From Anaerolineales bacterium (GTDB lineage: Bacteria; Chloroflexota; Anaerolineae; JAAEKA01), in NCBI GenBank assembly GCA_020634615.1, contig JACKBI010000002.1:186001-250000 (forward strand): DNA of 64,000 bases. The letters run 5' to 3'. The translations under genes were made by a program, and so were the position numbers. Positions 32,137 to 41,082 of this stretch are shown here, piece by piece. Positions within the stretch are counted from its first letter, which is position 1. Every line of letters starts with the position of its first letter. The notes below the pieces were generated by a model. The model had not been told where the DNA came from, did not search any database, and saw nothing but the letters and a program-made list of their open reading frames with translations.

Positions 32137-34014
32137 ATGTACTACACCAAACGAATTGTATTGTTAGCGTTTGCGATTCTGTTGAGCGTCGCGCTGGCTG
32201 GCTGCACAGCTCAGACGCCTCTAGTTGACCAGAACGCGCCGCCTGCCTCCCAGTCGGCCGCGGCGGCTGAACAACCAGCCGACCAGCCAGTTATGCCGGC
32301 CACCGCCGGCACGGCTGAGCCGGTGACGCTCAACGTCAATCTGGGCACGGAGCCGCCTACGCTCGACCCTTCGTTGGCGACCGACGGCGTTTCGCTCTAC
32401 GTGACGGAAAACCTCTTCAACGGGTTGACCAACGTGGCCGGCGACGGCAACGTCGAGCCGGAGCTGGCGACAAGTTGGAGTGTTTCGGAGGACGGCCTGA
32501 CCTACACCTTCGCCATGCGCGAGGATGCTACCTGGGTGCGCTACACGGCCGCTGCTGGCGTCGAAAAACTGCGCCCGGTGACAGCTTCCGATGTCGTCTA
32601 CGCCGTCCGGCGCAGTTGCGATCCGCGCACGGCCTCCGACTACGCCTACGTCGATTATGTGATCGCAGGCTGCATGGAACTGAACACGGCGGACCCTGGA
32701 ACGCTGACGGTGGACGACCTGCAGGCTCTGATCGACAGCGTCGGGGTTTCAGCGCCTGACACCTACACCGTGCAGTTCACCGTCACCACGCCCGCGCCCT
32801 ATTTCCCGGCGATCGCCGGCCTGTGGATCAACGCGCCGCAATACCGTGAAGTGATCGAAGCCGCGGGCGAAGGGTGGACCGAGCCGGGTACAATCGTCAC
32901 CAACGGCCCGTACGTGCTGACCGACTGGCATCACAACGACAGCATAACTGCCGAAAAGAACCCCTTCTGGTACGGCTGGGACGAGGTCGCGGGCAACATC
33001 GACCGTGTCGAACTGGCCATGGTCGGCGACCCGTCCAGCGCGTTCGCCATGTACGAGACCGGCGCACTGGACACGACCATCGTGCCATCGCCGGATATCC
33101 CCACCGTCGAGAGCGACGCGGCGCTGAGCCAGGAGGTTCACCGCTATCCGACCGCCTGCACAGCATCGGTTGGCTTCACGACGACCAAGCCACCAATGGA
33201 CAACGTGCTGGTGCGCAAGGCGCTGTCAGCGGCCATCGACCGCCAGAGCCTGATCGACAATGTCATGAAGGGTGGCCAGATTCCTGCCAACACCTTTGCG
33301 CCGGCCATGATCTTCGGCAACGCAGCCGGCGACACTGACATTGCCCCCTGGGCGCTGCCCCAAAGTATGGGCGGCTGGGGCTATGACAAGGCGCTGGAGC
33401 AGGCCAGGCAATGGCTGGCTGACGCAGGCTACCCGGACGGCGCCGGTTTTCCGGCGATCACGCTGATGCATGCACAGATGCAGGACAGCGCGCAGGTCAT
33501 GCAAGCCGTCCAGTCGATGTGGCAGCAGGGTCTGGGCATCGATGTCACCGTCGAAAGTCAGGAGTTTGGCGTCTATCTCAACACCATTGAGAACACGACC
33601 CCGCTGGAGGAACGTCCGCACGCGTTCCGGCTGATCTGGTGCGCCGACTACCCGGACGAGAACAACTGGGTACACGAGAACTTTAACACGGACGCGGGCT
33701 TGAACCCCATAAGCTGGGAAAAGGATGCCAACGCGCCGCTGGGGCCGGACGGCATGAGCTTCAACCAGTTGACCAGCGAAGCGCAGCTTGCACAGGACCC
33801 GGCTACGCGCATGGAGCTCTACAAGGCCGCGGAGAAGATTCTGGTGGACGACGCGGCCGCCATCGCGCCGATAGACTACGCAGCCAGCATCGAGCTGACC
33901 AAGCCGTACCTGACGCGCACCTATCCTAACATCGGCGGCGTGGAGTGGCAGCGCTGGGTGTTGGATTGGGCTGCCAAGCAGCAAGCCGTCAGTTTACACC
34001 GTATAGCGTCTTGA
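32137..34014 (+). CDS. Peptide/solute-binding lipoprotein of an ABC transporter (SBP family 5)
   Basis: 625 residues from ATG 32137. The lipoprotein signal MYYTKRIVLLAFAILLSVAL ends in LAGC, where Cys would be lipidated, and a Pro/Ala/Gln-rich tether follows (~25-55). The mature part is a family 5 (oligopeptide-type) binding protein: LNVNLGTEPPTLDPSLATDG, VTASDVVYAVRRSCDP, NGPYVLTDWHHNDSITAEKN, VLVRKALSAAIDRQSLIDNV. It would deliver a peptide or similar solute to a permease, but no permease or ATPase genes are adjacent. A frame from 31918 runs through the upstream inverted repeat and is not the start. Its end overlaps the convergent RNA-ligase-like gene by 26 bp. Confidence 0.92.
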   Translation: MYYTKRIVLLAFAILLSVALAGCTAQTPLVDQNAPPASQSAAAAEQPADQPVMPATAGTAEPVTLNVNLGTEPPTLDPSLATDGVSLYVTENLFNGLTNVAGDGNVEPELATSWSVSEDGLTYTFAMREDATWVRYTAAAGVEKLRPVTASDVVYAVRRSCDPRTASDYAYVDYVIAGCMELNTADPGTLTVDDLQALIDSVGVSAPDTYTVQFTVTTPAPYFPAIAGLWINAPQYREVIEAAGEGWTEPGTIVTNGPYVLTDWHHNDSITAEKNPFWYGWDEVAGNIDRVELAMVGDPSSAFAMYETGALDTTIVPSPDIPTVESDAALSQEVHRYPTACTASVGFTTTKPPMDNVLVRKALSAAIDRQSLIDNVMKGGQIPANTFAPAMIFGNAAGDTDIAPWALPQSMGGWGYDKALEQARQWLADAGYPDGAGFPAITLMHAQMQDSAQVMQAVQSMWQQGLGIDVTVESQEFGVYLNTIENTTPLEERPHAFRLIWCADYPDENNWVHENFNTDAGLNPISWEKDANAPLGPDGMSFNQLTSEAQLAQDPATRMELYKAAEKILVDDAAAIAPIDYAASIELTKPYLTRTYPNIGGVEWQRWVLDWAAKQQAVSLHRIAS

Positions 34015-35167
34015 CGGTCGCGTATACCCAGCCCATCTCCTTGCGTGGGTAATGCTCCGAGAGGTGTCGCATCAGCGCGGGCAGGTCGTGCGGGTCCAGA
34101 CCGGACGCGTCGACCAGCCCGCGCAGCCATTCCTGGCGTTGGAGTTCGACCACAAAGTCCAGCACCACCCGTTCGATCAGCTCAGCTTCAGCCGCCACGT
34201 CCTGGGGTTGGTAATCGACCTCCAGCAGGGCGTTGACAGCCTCGACCGTGCCGGCGGCGAAGTCGTGGCCGCTCTCGACCAGCTTGAGAAGCGCCTGGCG
34301 GACGATCTCCTTGCTGATGTGCTGGTCGGCCTGCCAGTGGATCTCCTCGATGGAGGGCGGCTTGCATTTCCAGTACTCGGCCGTCTCGGCGGTGGAGAGC
34401 ATCAGGATCGCTCCCTCCTGCACGAAGACGTCCTGACCCGCTGCCTGGTTTTCAGCCTCCAGCCGCGCCTGCCAGCGGCGATAGGCCGCCGCTAGACCGT
34501 CAGCGTCGGGCACGGCCACCTCCAACGTCGGCGCCATGTCCAGCCCGTAACTGCCGGCGATGTCGGCCAGACGACGGTAGCTGACCGGCTTGCGGTGGCG
34601 GATGGCAGTGTGCAGCGTCAGCGCCAGGGGCGTGTCGTAGCGCACGAGGTGCGGATTGCGGTAGCCCCACAACTCGAAGACCAGCACAACATCCTGGCCG
34701 CGCACGGCAGCTTCAACCGGGCCACGGTCGGGCAGCGCCTCGGCGAGCATACCGTTCCAGTCGCCCCAGCGGCTGGGCATCAACATCGGCAGCAGGCGGG
34801 TGCGCGCGACGACTTCCAGCACCTGCCCGGCAGCGTCCTTCAGTGGGTAGAAGATGATCGCAGTGCCGTCCAGTTTGACGTTGAAGCGAGCGTCCGTCAC
34901 GTTGATCGGCACGGGGATGCTGACCTGCAAGCGGCCTTCGCGGTCCTGGATGTAGGGGTAGTGGATCTTGGGCATGGCCGGGATGAACTCCAGCCGCTCC
35001 TGCCCGTCCAACGCGGTGACGGCCAACATGCCCAGCTTGTCGCTCTCCTGGCGACAGAGAAAACCGGAGAACGGAATACCGCCGGGTGAGGTCGCATCAA
35101 ACGGCTGCCAGTGCCGGGCGCCAACATCGGCGATGGCAGTGATTTGCTCCAGCGTGGCAGTGGTCAT
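33989..35167 (-). CDS. RNA-ligase-like nucleotidyltransferase
   Basis: 392 residues with the ordered motifs of covalent nucleotidyltransferases: motif I KLDGTA with the adenylated Lys at residue 98, followed by RTRLLP; motif III VLVFELWGYRNPH; motif IV FVQEGAILML; motif V EYWKCKP. The ~130 C-terminal residues are helical and could be a family-specific domain. The pattern fits RNA ligases of the T4 Rnl/RNA_ligase superfamily more than NAD+- or ATP-dependent DNA ligases. It would seal or cap RNA ends using ATP. Exact subfamily and substrate are unknown. An RtcB-type RNA ligase is encoded separately at 48820. Confidence 0.72.
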   Translation of the reverse strand: MTTATLEQITAIADVGARHWQPFDATSPGGIPFSGFLCRQESDKLGMLAVTALDGQERLEFIPAMPKIHYPYIQDREGRLQVSIPVPINVTDARFNVKLDGTAIIFYPLKDAAGQVLEVVARTRLLPMLMPSRWGDWNGMLAEALPDRGPVEAAVRGQDVVLVFELWGYRNPHLVRYDTPLALTLHTAIRHRKPVSYRRLADIAGSYGLDMAPTLEVAVPDADGLAAAYRRWQARLEAENQAAGQDVFVQEGAILMLSTAETAEYWKCKPPSIEEIHWQADQHISKEIVRQALLKLVESGHDFAAGTVEAVNALLEVDYQPQDVAAEAELIERVVLDFVVELQRQEWLRGLVDASGLDPHDLPALMRHLSEHYPRKEMGWVYATVKTLYGVN

Positions 35168-35293
35168 CAGGGCAGCACCTCGAAGGTTGTAGTTGTGTCA
35201 ACCAGGATTCGCATCATCTCAACCCCATCCATAAAGGGGATGAATGGGGCAGCACGCAGCATTTCCTCGTCCTTGCCGTCTGACACGTCCATT

Positions 35294-35339
35294 GAAAAGG
35301 CCAGGCGATATGCAATCTGCACATTGCCTGGCCTTTTTC
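35294..35339. terminator. Bidirectional intrinsic terminator
   Basis: AAAAGGCCAGGC pairs with GCCTGGCCTTTTT around a 19-nt loop, with A and T runs on the two sides. It ends the radical SAM transcript on the left-going strand upstream of the RNA-ligase-like gene. Confidence 0.8.
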
Positions 35340-35358
35340 GGACCGGTTGCTTTCGATG

Positions 35359-36435
35359 TTACCGAACAACGTCCAGAGCGGCCCTTGCCAGCGTCGGCGG
35401 GTGCAGCAGCATGTTGGCGTAGCTGGCGTTGGCCATGGGGCAGGAGCATTCCTTGTTGGCGATGGAGCGACGCATCGCTGCCATTTCCTCGCCGAACCAG
35501 ATCGGCGCGATGTCGTAGTCGGTGTCGCGCAGGTTGCCGGTGCCCTCAGCGCGGATGCAGCAGCTCCACAGGTCGCCGTTGGGGCCGATCTGGCACGAGG
35601 CCCAGCCGGCGTAGCAGTCGATGACCTGCGTCTGTTCCAGCAGGGTGCGCTTGGCCAACTGGTAATACTGGGCGCGGAAGGCCTGCGTGAAGCGCGCCAT
35701 GCCCTTGGCGTCCGACTGGTGCGCCTTCTGGCTGAGGAAGTCGGCCACCGGTGCGTACTGCTCGGCCAGCGGCGTGATGCCCCAGCCGACCGTGTCCAGC
35801 TCGACCCGCTCCTCGGCAACCTCGGTGATGTAGCTGTCAGGCTGTAGCTTCTGCAGGCCCTCGTAGGTTTCCTCGAAGAGGTGGATGTTGAAACGGCTGA
35901 CGACCGTGTGGACGGTCAGTACAAGGTTCTTGTAGCGGGTCTGGAGCTCTTTCAGTCGCCGCCAGGTTTCCATCGACTTGTCCCAGTTGCCGGGCACGCC
36001 GCGGATGTCATCGTGGACATCGCCGATGCCGTCCAGACTGAGGTTGATGCCGACCTGCGCATTGCTGCAGGTGCTCACGATGTTTTCTGCTTGTGCCAGA
36101 ATGCGGTCGGGCAACAGGCCGTTGGTGGGGATGGTGATGTAGCCCGGCCGGCAATGCTGGTAGCCGCTGATGACCATCTGGTCCAGGTCATCGCGCAGGA
36201 ACGGCTCGCCGCCGGTGAAGGTCATGTAAACCGGCGAGCGGCCCAGCTTCTGGAATACCTTGTCCCATTCGGCCAGGGTCAGGTCATCGTTGGGTTTACG
36301 CCAGACATCGCAGGTGCGGCACTTGCTGTTGCAGCGGTAGCTGATGCTGATGACGACGCTGAACGGATACATGCGCGGCCAGCCGGTGCGCCTGAACGAC
36401 CAGTACAGCGGAAGTTTGGGAACTAATCCTATCAT
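35359..36435 (-). CDS. Radical SAM protein with SPASM-like C-terminal cysteines
   Basis: 358 residues. The [4Fe-4S]/SAM motif [11 protein letters not shown] places Cys at 35, 39 and 42, then GGEPFLRDD as the SAM-binding GGE motif. The C-terminal region [20 protein letters not shown] holds several Cys, resembling a SPASM/twitch auxiliary cluster domain. Such enzymes modify peptides, carbohydrates or proteins. It is the last gene of the leftward radical SAM cluster, and a terminator lies 20-65 bp past its stop. The N-terminal [20 protein letters not shown] is like that of MoaA-type enzymes with unknown substrates. Confidence 0.88.
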   Translation of the reverse strand: MIGLVPKLPLYWSFRRTGWPRMYPFSVVISISYRCNSKCRTCDVWRKPNDDLTLAEWDKVFQKLGRSPVYMTFTGGEPFLRDDLDQMVISGYQHCRPGYITIPTNGLLPDRILAQAENIVSTCSNAQVGINLSLDGIGDVHDDIRGVPGNWDKSMETWRRLKELQTRYKNLVLTVHTVVSRFNIHLFEETYEGLQKLQPDSYITEVAEERVELDTVGWGITPLAEQYAPVADFLSQKAHQSDAKGMARFTQAFRAQYYQLAKRTLLEQTQVIDCYAGWASCQIGPNGDLWSCCIRAEGTGNLRDTDYDIAPIWFGEEMAAMRRSIANKECSCPMANASYANMLLHPPTLARAALDVVR

Positions 36436-36505
36436 ATCGGGTTCAAATAGCTGGCGGCGGACCGTGGTCCGCCGCCAGGATACTCATCATAGTTGTGCAA
36501 CAGGA

Positions 36506-36823
36506 CTACAGCAGGAGGGCGCTGCCGTGACTTGAAGAATCGCTCCAGCCCAGCAGCCGGTCAACTTCGATAATTTTGCCAGCGTCATCCGGCAAAATGC
36601 TAACGCCGCGGCCACCCATCCAATCGAGCGCCTCGGGCAGCCCAGCGGCTCTGGTCGCGGCAACCTGGGCGACCAACTCCTCCAGTAGTTCATCCCACTC
36701 GTCAGGCGGCGCCGGCACGCGCAGTTCCAGCCGCGTGCCTTCTTCCAGGAAGCTTACATCCTGCTCAGGTACAAACACCCCGCCCTGGTAGACAACCGGT
36801 ACCGCCACTGTATTCTCGTCCAT
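36506..36823 (-). CDS. Small antitoxin-like protein (AF2212/DUF104-like N-terminus)
   Basis: 105 residues: VVYQGGVFVPEQDVSFLEEG then TRLELRVP is the swapped-hairpin start of AF2212-like antitoxins (short YENGVFxPxxxVxLxEG motif). The remainder, WDELLEELVAQVAATRAAGL and an acidic tail, is not recognised. No toxin gene follows; it sits 11 bp from the small gene upstream and between two radical SAM genes. An orphan regulatory protein is likeliest. Confidence 0.65.
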   Translation of the reverse strand: MDENTVAVPVVYQGGVFVPEQDVSFLEEGTRLELRVPAPPDEWDELLEELVAQVAATRAAGLPEALDWMGGRGVSILPDDAGKIIEVDRLLGWSDSSSHGSALLL

Positions 36824-36834
36824 TTGTCACATTC

Positions 36835-37041
36835 CTAACCCAAGCGGTGCACGTGCTGCTGCAATTCTCGCTGGCTGATTTTCTCATACTTGTCGAAATA
36901 GATTTCGGCCATTTCCTCATCGCTGAGGCGAACACTCAGAATGTCAAGTGCGTCTTCGGGTGACTGCCCGTAGGCCAGCTTCTGTTTGCCGTTACGCATC
37001 TCAAACAGGTACATGTAGTGGGGGTTGCTGAAGCTGCTCAT
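36835..37041 (-). CDS. Small hypothetical protein
   Basis: 68 residues, MSSFSNPHYMYLFEMRNGKQ continuing LAYGQSPEDALDILSVRLSD and ending QQHVHRLG. The composition is that of a compact alpha/beta domain. Family not recognised; it has no Cys and no leader/core split as in RiPP precursors. It is transcribed with the following antitoxin-like gene (11-bp gap). The start ATG 37041 lacks a clear ribosome-binding site. Confidence 0.55.
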   Translation of the reverse strand: MSSFSNPHYMYLFEMRNGKQKLAYGQSPEDALDILSVRLSDEEMAEIYFDKYEKISQRELQQHVHRLG

Positions 37042-37252
37042 AGTGGATTAGTTCGGTAGTGTGTTCGTTTGTTAGTTCGGTAGTTCGTTAGTGCGCTGGC
37101 ATGATAATGTGTGCGAGACAGATGGCGCCGGTGCGAAACAGGGATCGATGACGATACATTGGATCATACACAAACTCTACAGCGTCCGAGACACTTCCGA
37201 ACTGCAGAACTGCCGCACTAACGCACTATCAAACTAAAGAACTATCGCACTA
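37042..37252. repeat. TAGTTCGG-type low-complexity inverted repeat
   Basis: Units such as TTAGTTCGGTAGTTCGTTAG (37050-37092) are mirrored by GCACTAACGCACTATCAAAC and CGCACTATT units (37205-37252). It fills the gap between two genes of the radical SAM cluster. The family also flanks the small gene at 22852. Confidence 0.7.
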
Positions 37253-38650
37253 TTACGCCTTGATCAACGTTCCCTGATACAGGTCCGCGCCGCGTGCGCC
37301 GCCCAGGCCGCGATTGACCTCAGCGTCATATTTGCCGGCCAGCAGATCACGGTAGAACTGATAGTCGACGCCCTTGACCTTCTCGTCATCCGGGAAGCGG
37401 TGGTAATTATCTTTGCTCATCAGGCTCTTGCCTTCGGCAATGAGCTGATAGCCGAGCGCGGAACCAGGATAAGGCGCGTAGAAGGCGATAGACGGCATGA
37501 CCCGCTTCATACGCTTCAACATGCGCATGGTCTTAAAGGCGTCTTCCGGCTCCTCGCCGGGGATGCCCAACATGATGTTGGACCAGAAAACGGGTGGTCG
37601 CTCGCCCTTCGCCTCCAGGTCGTCGCCAATGCGGTTGACCAGGTCGATGGCGAAGTAGTTGTCTTCCTCGGTGCATTCCTTGTTGAGTAGCCGCAGAATG
37701 CGGTCGCTGCCCGACTCGAAACCGATGGAAATGGTGCGCCAGTTGGTCTCGCGGATCAATGCCTCGAACAGGTCGGGCCATTGGCGCACGGTGTCAGCCC
37801 GGCCGGCGGCCCAGTAGCTCCAGTTCTTGGTCTGGCGGGGATACTTCTCGATCCACTCCTTAAGCCAACGTGGATTCTGGAAGAACATCGAGTCGTGGAT
37901 CACCACTGAACCGACGCCGTAGGTGCGGTCGAGGAAGTTCAGTTCATCGATTACCTGATCCACCGAACGCCGTCCCATGTTGGGGATGTAGCTGTTCTCG
38001 TTGCAGAAGACGCACTGCCAGGGGCAGACGCGGCTGGTGATGATTGTCGCCACCGGCCCGGGGCCCCAGCCGCACTCCGGCTCCATCGGCCAGCGCCACT
38101 TCCACTTGCGCTGCATTCGCCAACCGACCGGTTTCGGCCACATCGTGCGGTCGATCATCGGCCACTCGGTCATAGATTTGGCGCCTTCGGCCGAGAAGAC
38201 GCGTTCGAAAGCCATCGGGTCCTTAACCAGATCGACGATCACCTTCTCACCCGGCCCCATGCAGATGCGGTCGAACTCAGGCACGGCGGCCATCTCGTCA
38301 GGCGCGACCGTGGCGTGCATGCCGCCGACGATCACCATTCCGTTGGGGTTGAGTTGCTTGAACAGCTTGGCTGCCCCCAGCGCCGGCGGGTAGGTGTAGC
38401 TGCGCACATTCATCAGCAGCATGTCGTAGCCCTGCATCTGTGGCGCAAGCTGGTCCCACGAGGTGACCGCGCGCGTCGACGCCAGGTCGGTCTGGATGCC
38501 GTTCTGGTGCAGGATGGTGCGCAGCAAGCCCAGCCCGTGGTCCTGCCACTGCTCGTGCGGCCCGCCCGGGTTCACCAGGTCGCCCAGGTCGCCCAGGTCC
38601 AGCCAGAGGATATTCGATTGTTTCTTTACACGTGGTCCAAACAACATCAT
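37253..38650 (-). CDS. B12-binding-type radical SAM protein (1)
   Basis: 465 residues. The N-terminal ~150 residues form a Rossmann-like cobalamin-binding domain (SWDQLAPQMQGYDMLLMNV, PNGMVIVGGMHATVAPDEM). The radical SAM core follows with CPWQCVFCNENSYIPNMG, the [4Fe-4S] ligands. IMLGIPGEEPEDAF is the conserved late motif. Such proteins methylate or rearrange unactivated carbons (class B methylases) or cyclise. No DxHxxG base-off motif was noticed, as usual in class B. A 9-bp tandem repeat at 38573-38605 makes the N-terminal DLGDLGDL sequence. Substrate unknown. Confidence 0.86.
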   Translation of the reverse strand: MMLFGPRVKKQSNILWLDLGDLGDLVNPGGPHEQWQDHGLGLLRTILHQNGIQTDLASTRAVTSWDQLAPQMQGYDMLLMNVRSYTYPPALGAAKLFKQLNPNGMVIVGGMHATVAPDEMAAVPEFDRICMGPGEKVIVDLVKDPMAFERVFSAEGAKSMTEWPMIDRTMWPKPVGWRMQRKWKWRWPMEPECGWGPGPVATIITSRVCPWQCVFCNENSYIPNMGRRSVDQVIDELNFLDRTYGVGSVVIHDSMFFQNPRWLKEWIEKYPRQTKNWSYWAAGRADTVRQWPDLFEALIRETNWRTISIGFESGSDRILRLLNKECTEEDNYFAIDLVNRIGDDLEAKGERPPVFWSNIMLGIPGEEPEDAFKTMRMLKRMKRVMPSIAFYAPYPGSALGYQLIAEGKSLMSKDNYHRFPDDEKVKGVDYQFYRDLLAGKYDAEVNRGLGGARGADLYQGTLIKA

Positions 38651-38732
38651 TGCACGCTATCGTATGCAGCTTCCATGGTCTTGCCTCTCCAGACTGTTGC
38701 TCCCTATCAGCCCAGCAACAATACACTCTTGG

Positions 38733-39305
38733 TCACGACCGAGTCCGTTTCTTCAAGACAACGTAGCAAGAATCGTCCGGTTCCATCTCCAAGTAAGAGC
38801 CAAACTCAATCACCTCGTACTCCTCGCCGATCACCTCGCGCAAGGACTCTTCAGTGTAGTACACAGAGCGCAATCCTGAGAAGTCCTCCTCGCCCTCGCC
38901 GAGCCAGAAGGAGTGTAGCAAAATGCCGTTGGCGTTCAGCACTTCGGCCTGCCGCTGAATCGACTGGGCCAACTCCTGTCTGCTCAGATGGTACAGAACC
39001 TTGTTCGAGTAGATGGCGTCGAAACGACGATCCGTCTCCAGCGTCACCGCGTCCAGCAACAGCACGTCCGCGGCCGGAAAAGCGGTTCTGTAACGTTCAA
39101 CGAAAACTGGCGACGAATCCGACCCGGTGACCTGAAAATGCTCACCCAACAGGACCAGATCCTTACCCGGCCCCATGCCCAGTTCCAGCACAGTCGAGCC
39201 GGCAGGCAGGTGTTGGGCCAATATCGTCACCAGGTCTCTTCCATCGTAGCCCTCTGCCATCGCGATGTACTGCTGAACGTTCTCCTCGCTGTCGTAGTAA
39301 CCCAC
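38733..39305 (-). CDS. Class I SAM-dependent methyltransferase
   Basis: 190 residues from GTG 39305, which overlaps the stop of the upstream radical SAM gene (TAGTG), a sign of coupling. The SAM-binding motif I is VLELGMGPGKDLVLLGEHF, followed by VTGSDSSPVFVERYR, and motif IV-like FDAIYSNKVLYHL, with a C-terminal VVLKKR strand. It would use SAM to methylate a small molecule or lipid headgroup in the cytoplasm, probably the product of one of the neighbouring enzymes. The acceptor is unknown. Confidence 0.9.
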   Translation of the reverse strand: MGYYDSEENVQQYIAMAEGYDGRDLVTILAQHLPAGSTVLELGMGPGKDLVLLGEHFQVTGSDSSPVFVERYRTAFPAADVLLLDAVTLETDRRFDAIYSNKVLYHLSRQELAQSIQRQAEVLNANGILLHSFWLGEGEEDFSGLRSVYYTEESLREVIGEEYEVIEFGSYLEMEPDDSCYVVLKKRTRS

Positions 39306-40801
39306 TACAATGTCCGCTCCAGCAAACCCTTCATACTGGTCACCGGCTCTTCAGGTGCGAAGCTCGGCGCGCTTTGGTCGTTCTTGCCGAGGAAGAAGCG
39401 CCGTGCGTTGTCCACGGTGTTGGGCATGTCCAGCCAGAAGCTCTTCTTGGACATCTTGTCCCAAACTCGCTTCGGACGATAGAGATAGAAGCGCCGGTAG
39501 GCCTCACGCCACTTGCGGATCACCAGGTCCGGGTCGTAAATCCCGTCGTTCATGGTAAAACGGGCCTTCTGCTCATGGATGGCGAAATCGGGCCACTCAT
39601 TGGCAAAGATCTCGCCGCCTTCCTCGATCATATCATACATCTTGGTGCCTGGGAAGGGGGCCGCCAGCATGAAGTTGGCCAGGTCGGGATCCAGTTCCAG
39701 CGCCAGTTGGATGGTCGCCTCCATAGTTTCCTCGGTCTCGTTGGGCATGCCGAAGATGAAAAATCCCATGGTTTGCAGGTTGGCTGCCTTAGCGTTCTTG
39801 AAGGCGTCGCGCACCTGGTCCAGCGTCTGGCCCTTGCGGATGACATTGCGCAGCATGTAGGGGTCGCCGTTCTCGACGCCGAAACCGACGCGCTTGCAGC
39901 CGGCGGCCTTCATCAACTGGAACAGCTCGAGATCGGTGTGGTTGACCTTCATCCCGTGGACGGTGACCCAGGGGACGGTGTTCAGCCCTTCCTCGATCAG
40001 CCGGCGCATCAATTCTTTGGCGCGCGGCAGCTTGAGGTTCCAGATGTCGTCGGTGACGCCGATCTCGGTCGCGCCCAGGTCCTTGACCAGCCAGCGCCAC
40101 TCGGCGACCACGTTCTCGACGCTGCGGCCGCGCCAGGTGTCGCCGGTGACAGGTTTGGAGCAGAAGGTACACTTATACGGGCAGCCGCGGCTGGTCAGAA
40201 TCGTGAACGAGCGGGCATGCGGATCCAGGCCATCAGTCAGTGGCTGCAAGTTGGTGTATTTGTCGATCTTGAACAGGTCGTGAGCCGGGAAGGGCAGGCT
40301 GTCCAGGTCTTCGATCATGGGCGAACTGTAGTCGGAGATGATCTCGCCGTCCGGGCCGCGCATGTGCATGCCCGGCAGCAGTTCCACCGGCCGGCCGGCT
40401 TCGATAGTGTTCACCAGTTCCAGGAAAGTGTACTCGGCCTCGCCCTTGAAAACGTAGTCAACGTACCAATGCTGCGGCTCCAGGCTCTCACGCGGCATGA
40501 TGGTCAGATGCGGCCCACCCAGCACGGTGATCATATCGTATCGCTTGGCAACTTTTGCCATGTCCCAGGCGTCGCCGATCAGCGGTGTGGTGGCGGTGAT
40601 ACCGATCAAACTGTAAGGCCGGCCCTCGGCCTCAGCCTGCTCGATGTAATACTCGACCGGCACGTCCTCGATAGCAGCATCGAAGATGAATGGATCGTGG
40701 CCGCCCTGGCGCAGCGTCGCGGCCAGGTATCCCAGTCCCAGGGGTATGTGTTTGCGTTCGGACCAGACTTTAGCCTCTGGACTGGCAAGTATGACTCTCA
40801 T
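39305..40801 (-). CDS. B12-binding-type radical SAM protein (2)
   Basis: 498 residues. B12-binding-like N-terminus ([34 protein letters not shown]), then radical SAM motif [20 protein letters not shown] and the [14 protein letters not shown] segment, then a ~90-residue C-terminal part. It is clearly paralogous to the protein at 47063-48565 (shared DKYTNLQP, SRGCPYxCTFCS, ENVVxEWRxLVxDLGAxEIG). Paralogues in one cluster suggest successive related reactions on one scaffold. Annotation as a BchE-like cyclase would not be justified: no tetrapyrrole genes are nearby. Confidence 0.88.
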   Translation of the reverse strand: MRVILASPEAKVWSERKHIPLGLGYLAATLRQGGHDPFIFDAAIEDVPVEYYIEQAEAEGRPYSLIGITATTPLIGDAWDMAKVAKRYDMITVLGGPHLTIMPRESLEPQHWYVDYVFKGEAEYTFLELVNTIEAGRPVELLPGMHMRGPDGEIISDYSSPMIEDLDSLPFPAHDLFKIDKYTNLQPLTDGLDPHARSFTILTSRGCPYKCTFCSKPVTGDTWRGRSVENVVAEWRWLVKDLGATEIGVTDDIWNLKLPRAKELMRRLIEEGLNTVPWVTVHGMKVNHTDLELFQLMKAAGCKRVGFGVENGDPYMLRNVIRKGQTLDQVRDAFKNAKAANLQTMGFFIFGMPNETEETMEATIQLALELDPDLANFMLAAPFPGTKMYDMIEEGGEIFANEWPDFAIHEQKARFTMNDGIYDPDLVIRKWREAYRRFYLYRPKRVWDKMSKKSFWLDMPNTVDNARRFFLGKNDQSAPSFAPEEPVTSMKGLLERTL

Positions 40802-40955
40802 CAGATGTGAACCTTCGATCTCTGCTGCTCAACCGCGGCTGATAGTTGTGCCACGACGAGCGCAGGATTGCGATTGGTGTTGGCGGGACTCTCTGCCCCG
40901 CTCGGAACGCCAGTGCCTGTTCCACGACCGGACAGCGCAGGCCGTTCACTGGGGG

Positions 40956-41069
40956 TGACTACTCACCCTGAAGAAGACTGGCAGTCCTGATTCTGCGACA
41001 AGGTGACTGACGCGTCGGCTGCATCTCTGGCTCAGGACAAGGACTGCCAGTCGTGCCTGAGCAGTTACC
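40956..41069. mobile_element. MITE copy B, 114 bp
   Basis: Ends GTGACTACTCA (40956-40966) and TGAGCAGTTAC (41059-41069) match the family termini. Flanking octamers CACTGGGG and CACTTTGG agree at 6 of 8 positions, a decayed target duplication. The interior has GACTGGCAGTCCTG and GGACTGCCAGTC, which can pair, and is homologous to the outer part of copy D. Confidence 0.75.
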
Positions 41070-41082
41070 ACTTTGGAGCCGG

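Noticed and set aside
36506..37041. RiPP precursor peptides for the SPASM enzymes
   Set aside because: The two small proteins have folded-domain patterns, no Gly-Gly or other leader cut, and no core repeats or Cys.
37042..37252. CRISPR array
   Set aside because: Repeated words are degenerate, of unequal spacing and mirrored, not identical direct repeats with spacers. No cas genes are near.
39305..40801. BchE-type cyclase for bacteriochlorophyll
   Set aside because: Shares the B12 plus radical SAM layout only; no other pigment genes in the window.
39374..40810. Long plus-strand frame antisense to a radical SAM gene
   Set aside because: It mirrors the conserved radical SAM gene, and similar antisense frames appear over every GC-rich gene here.
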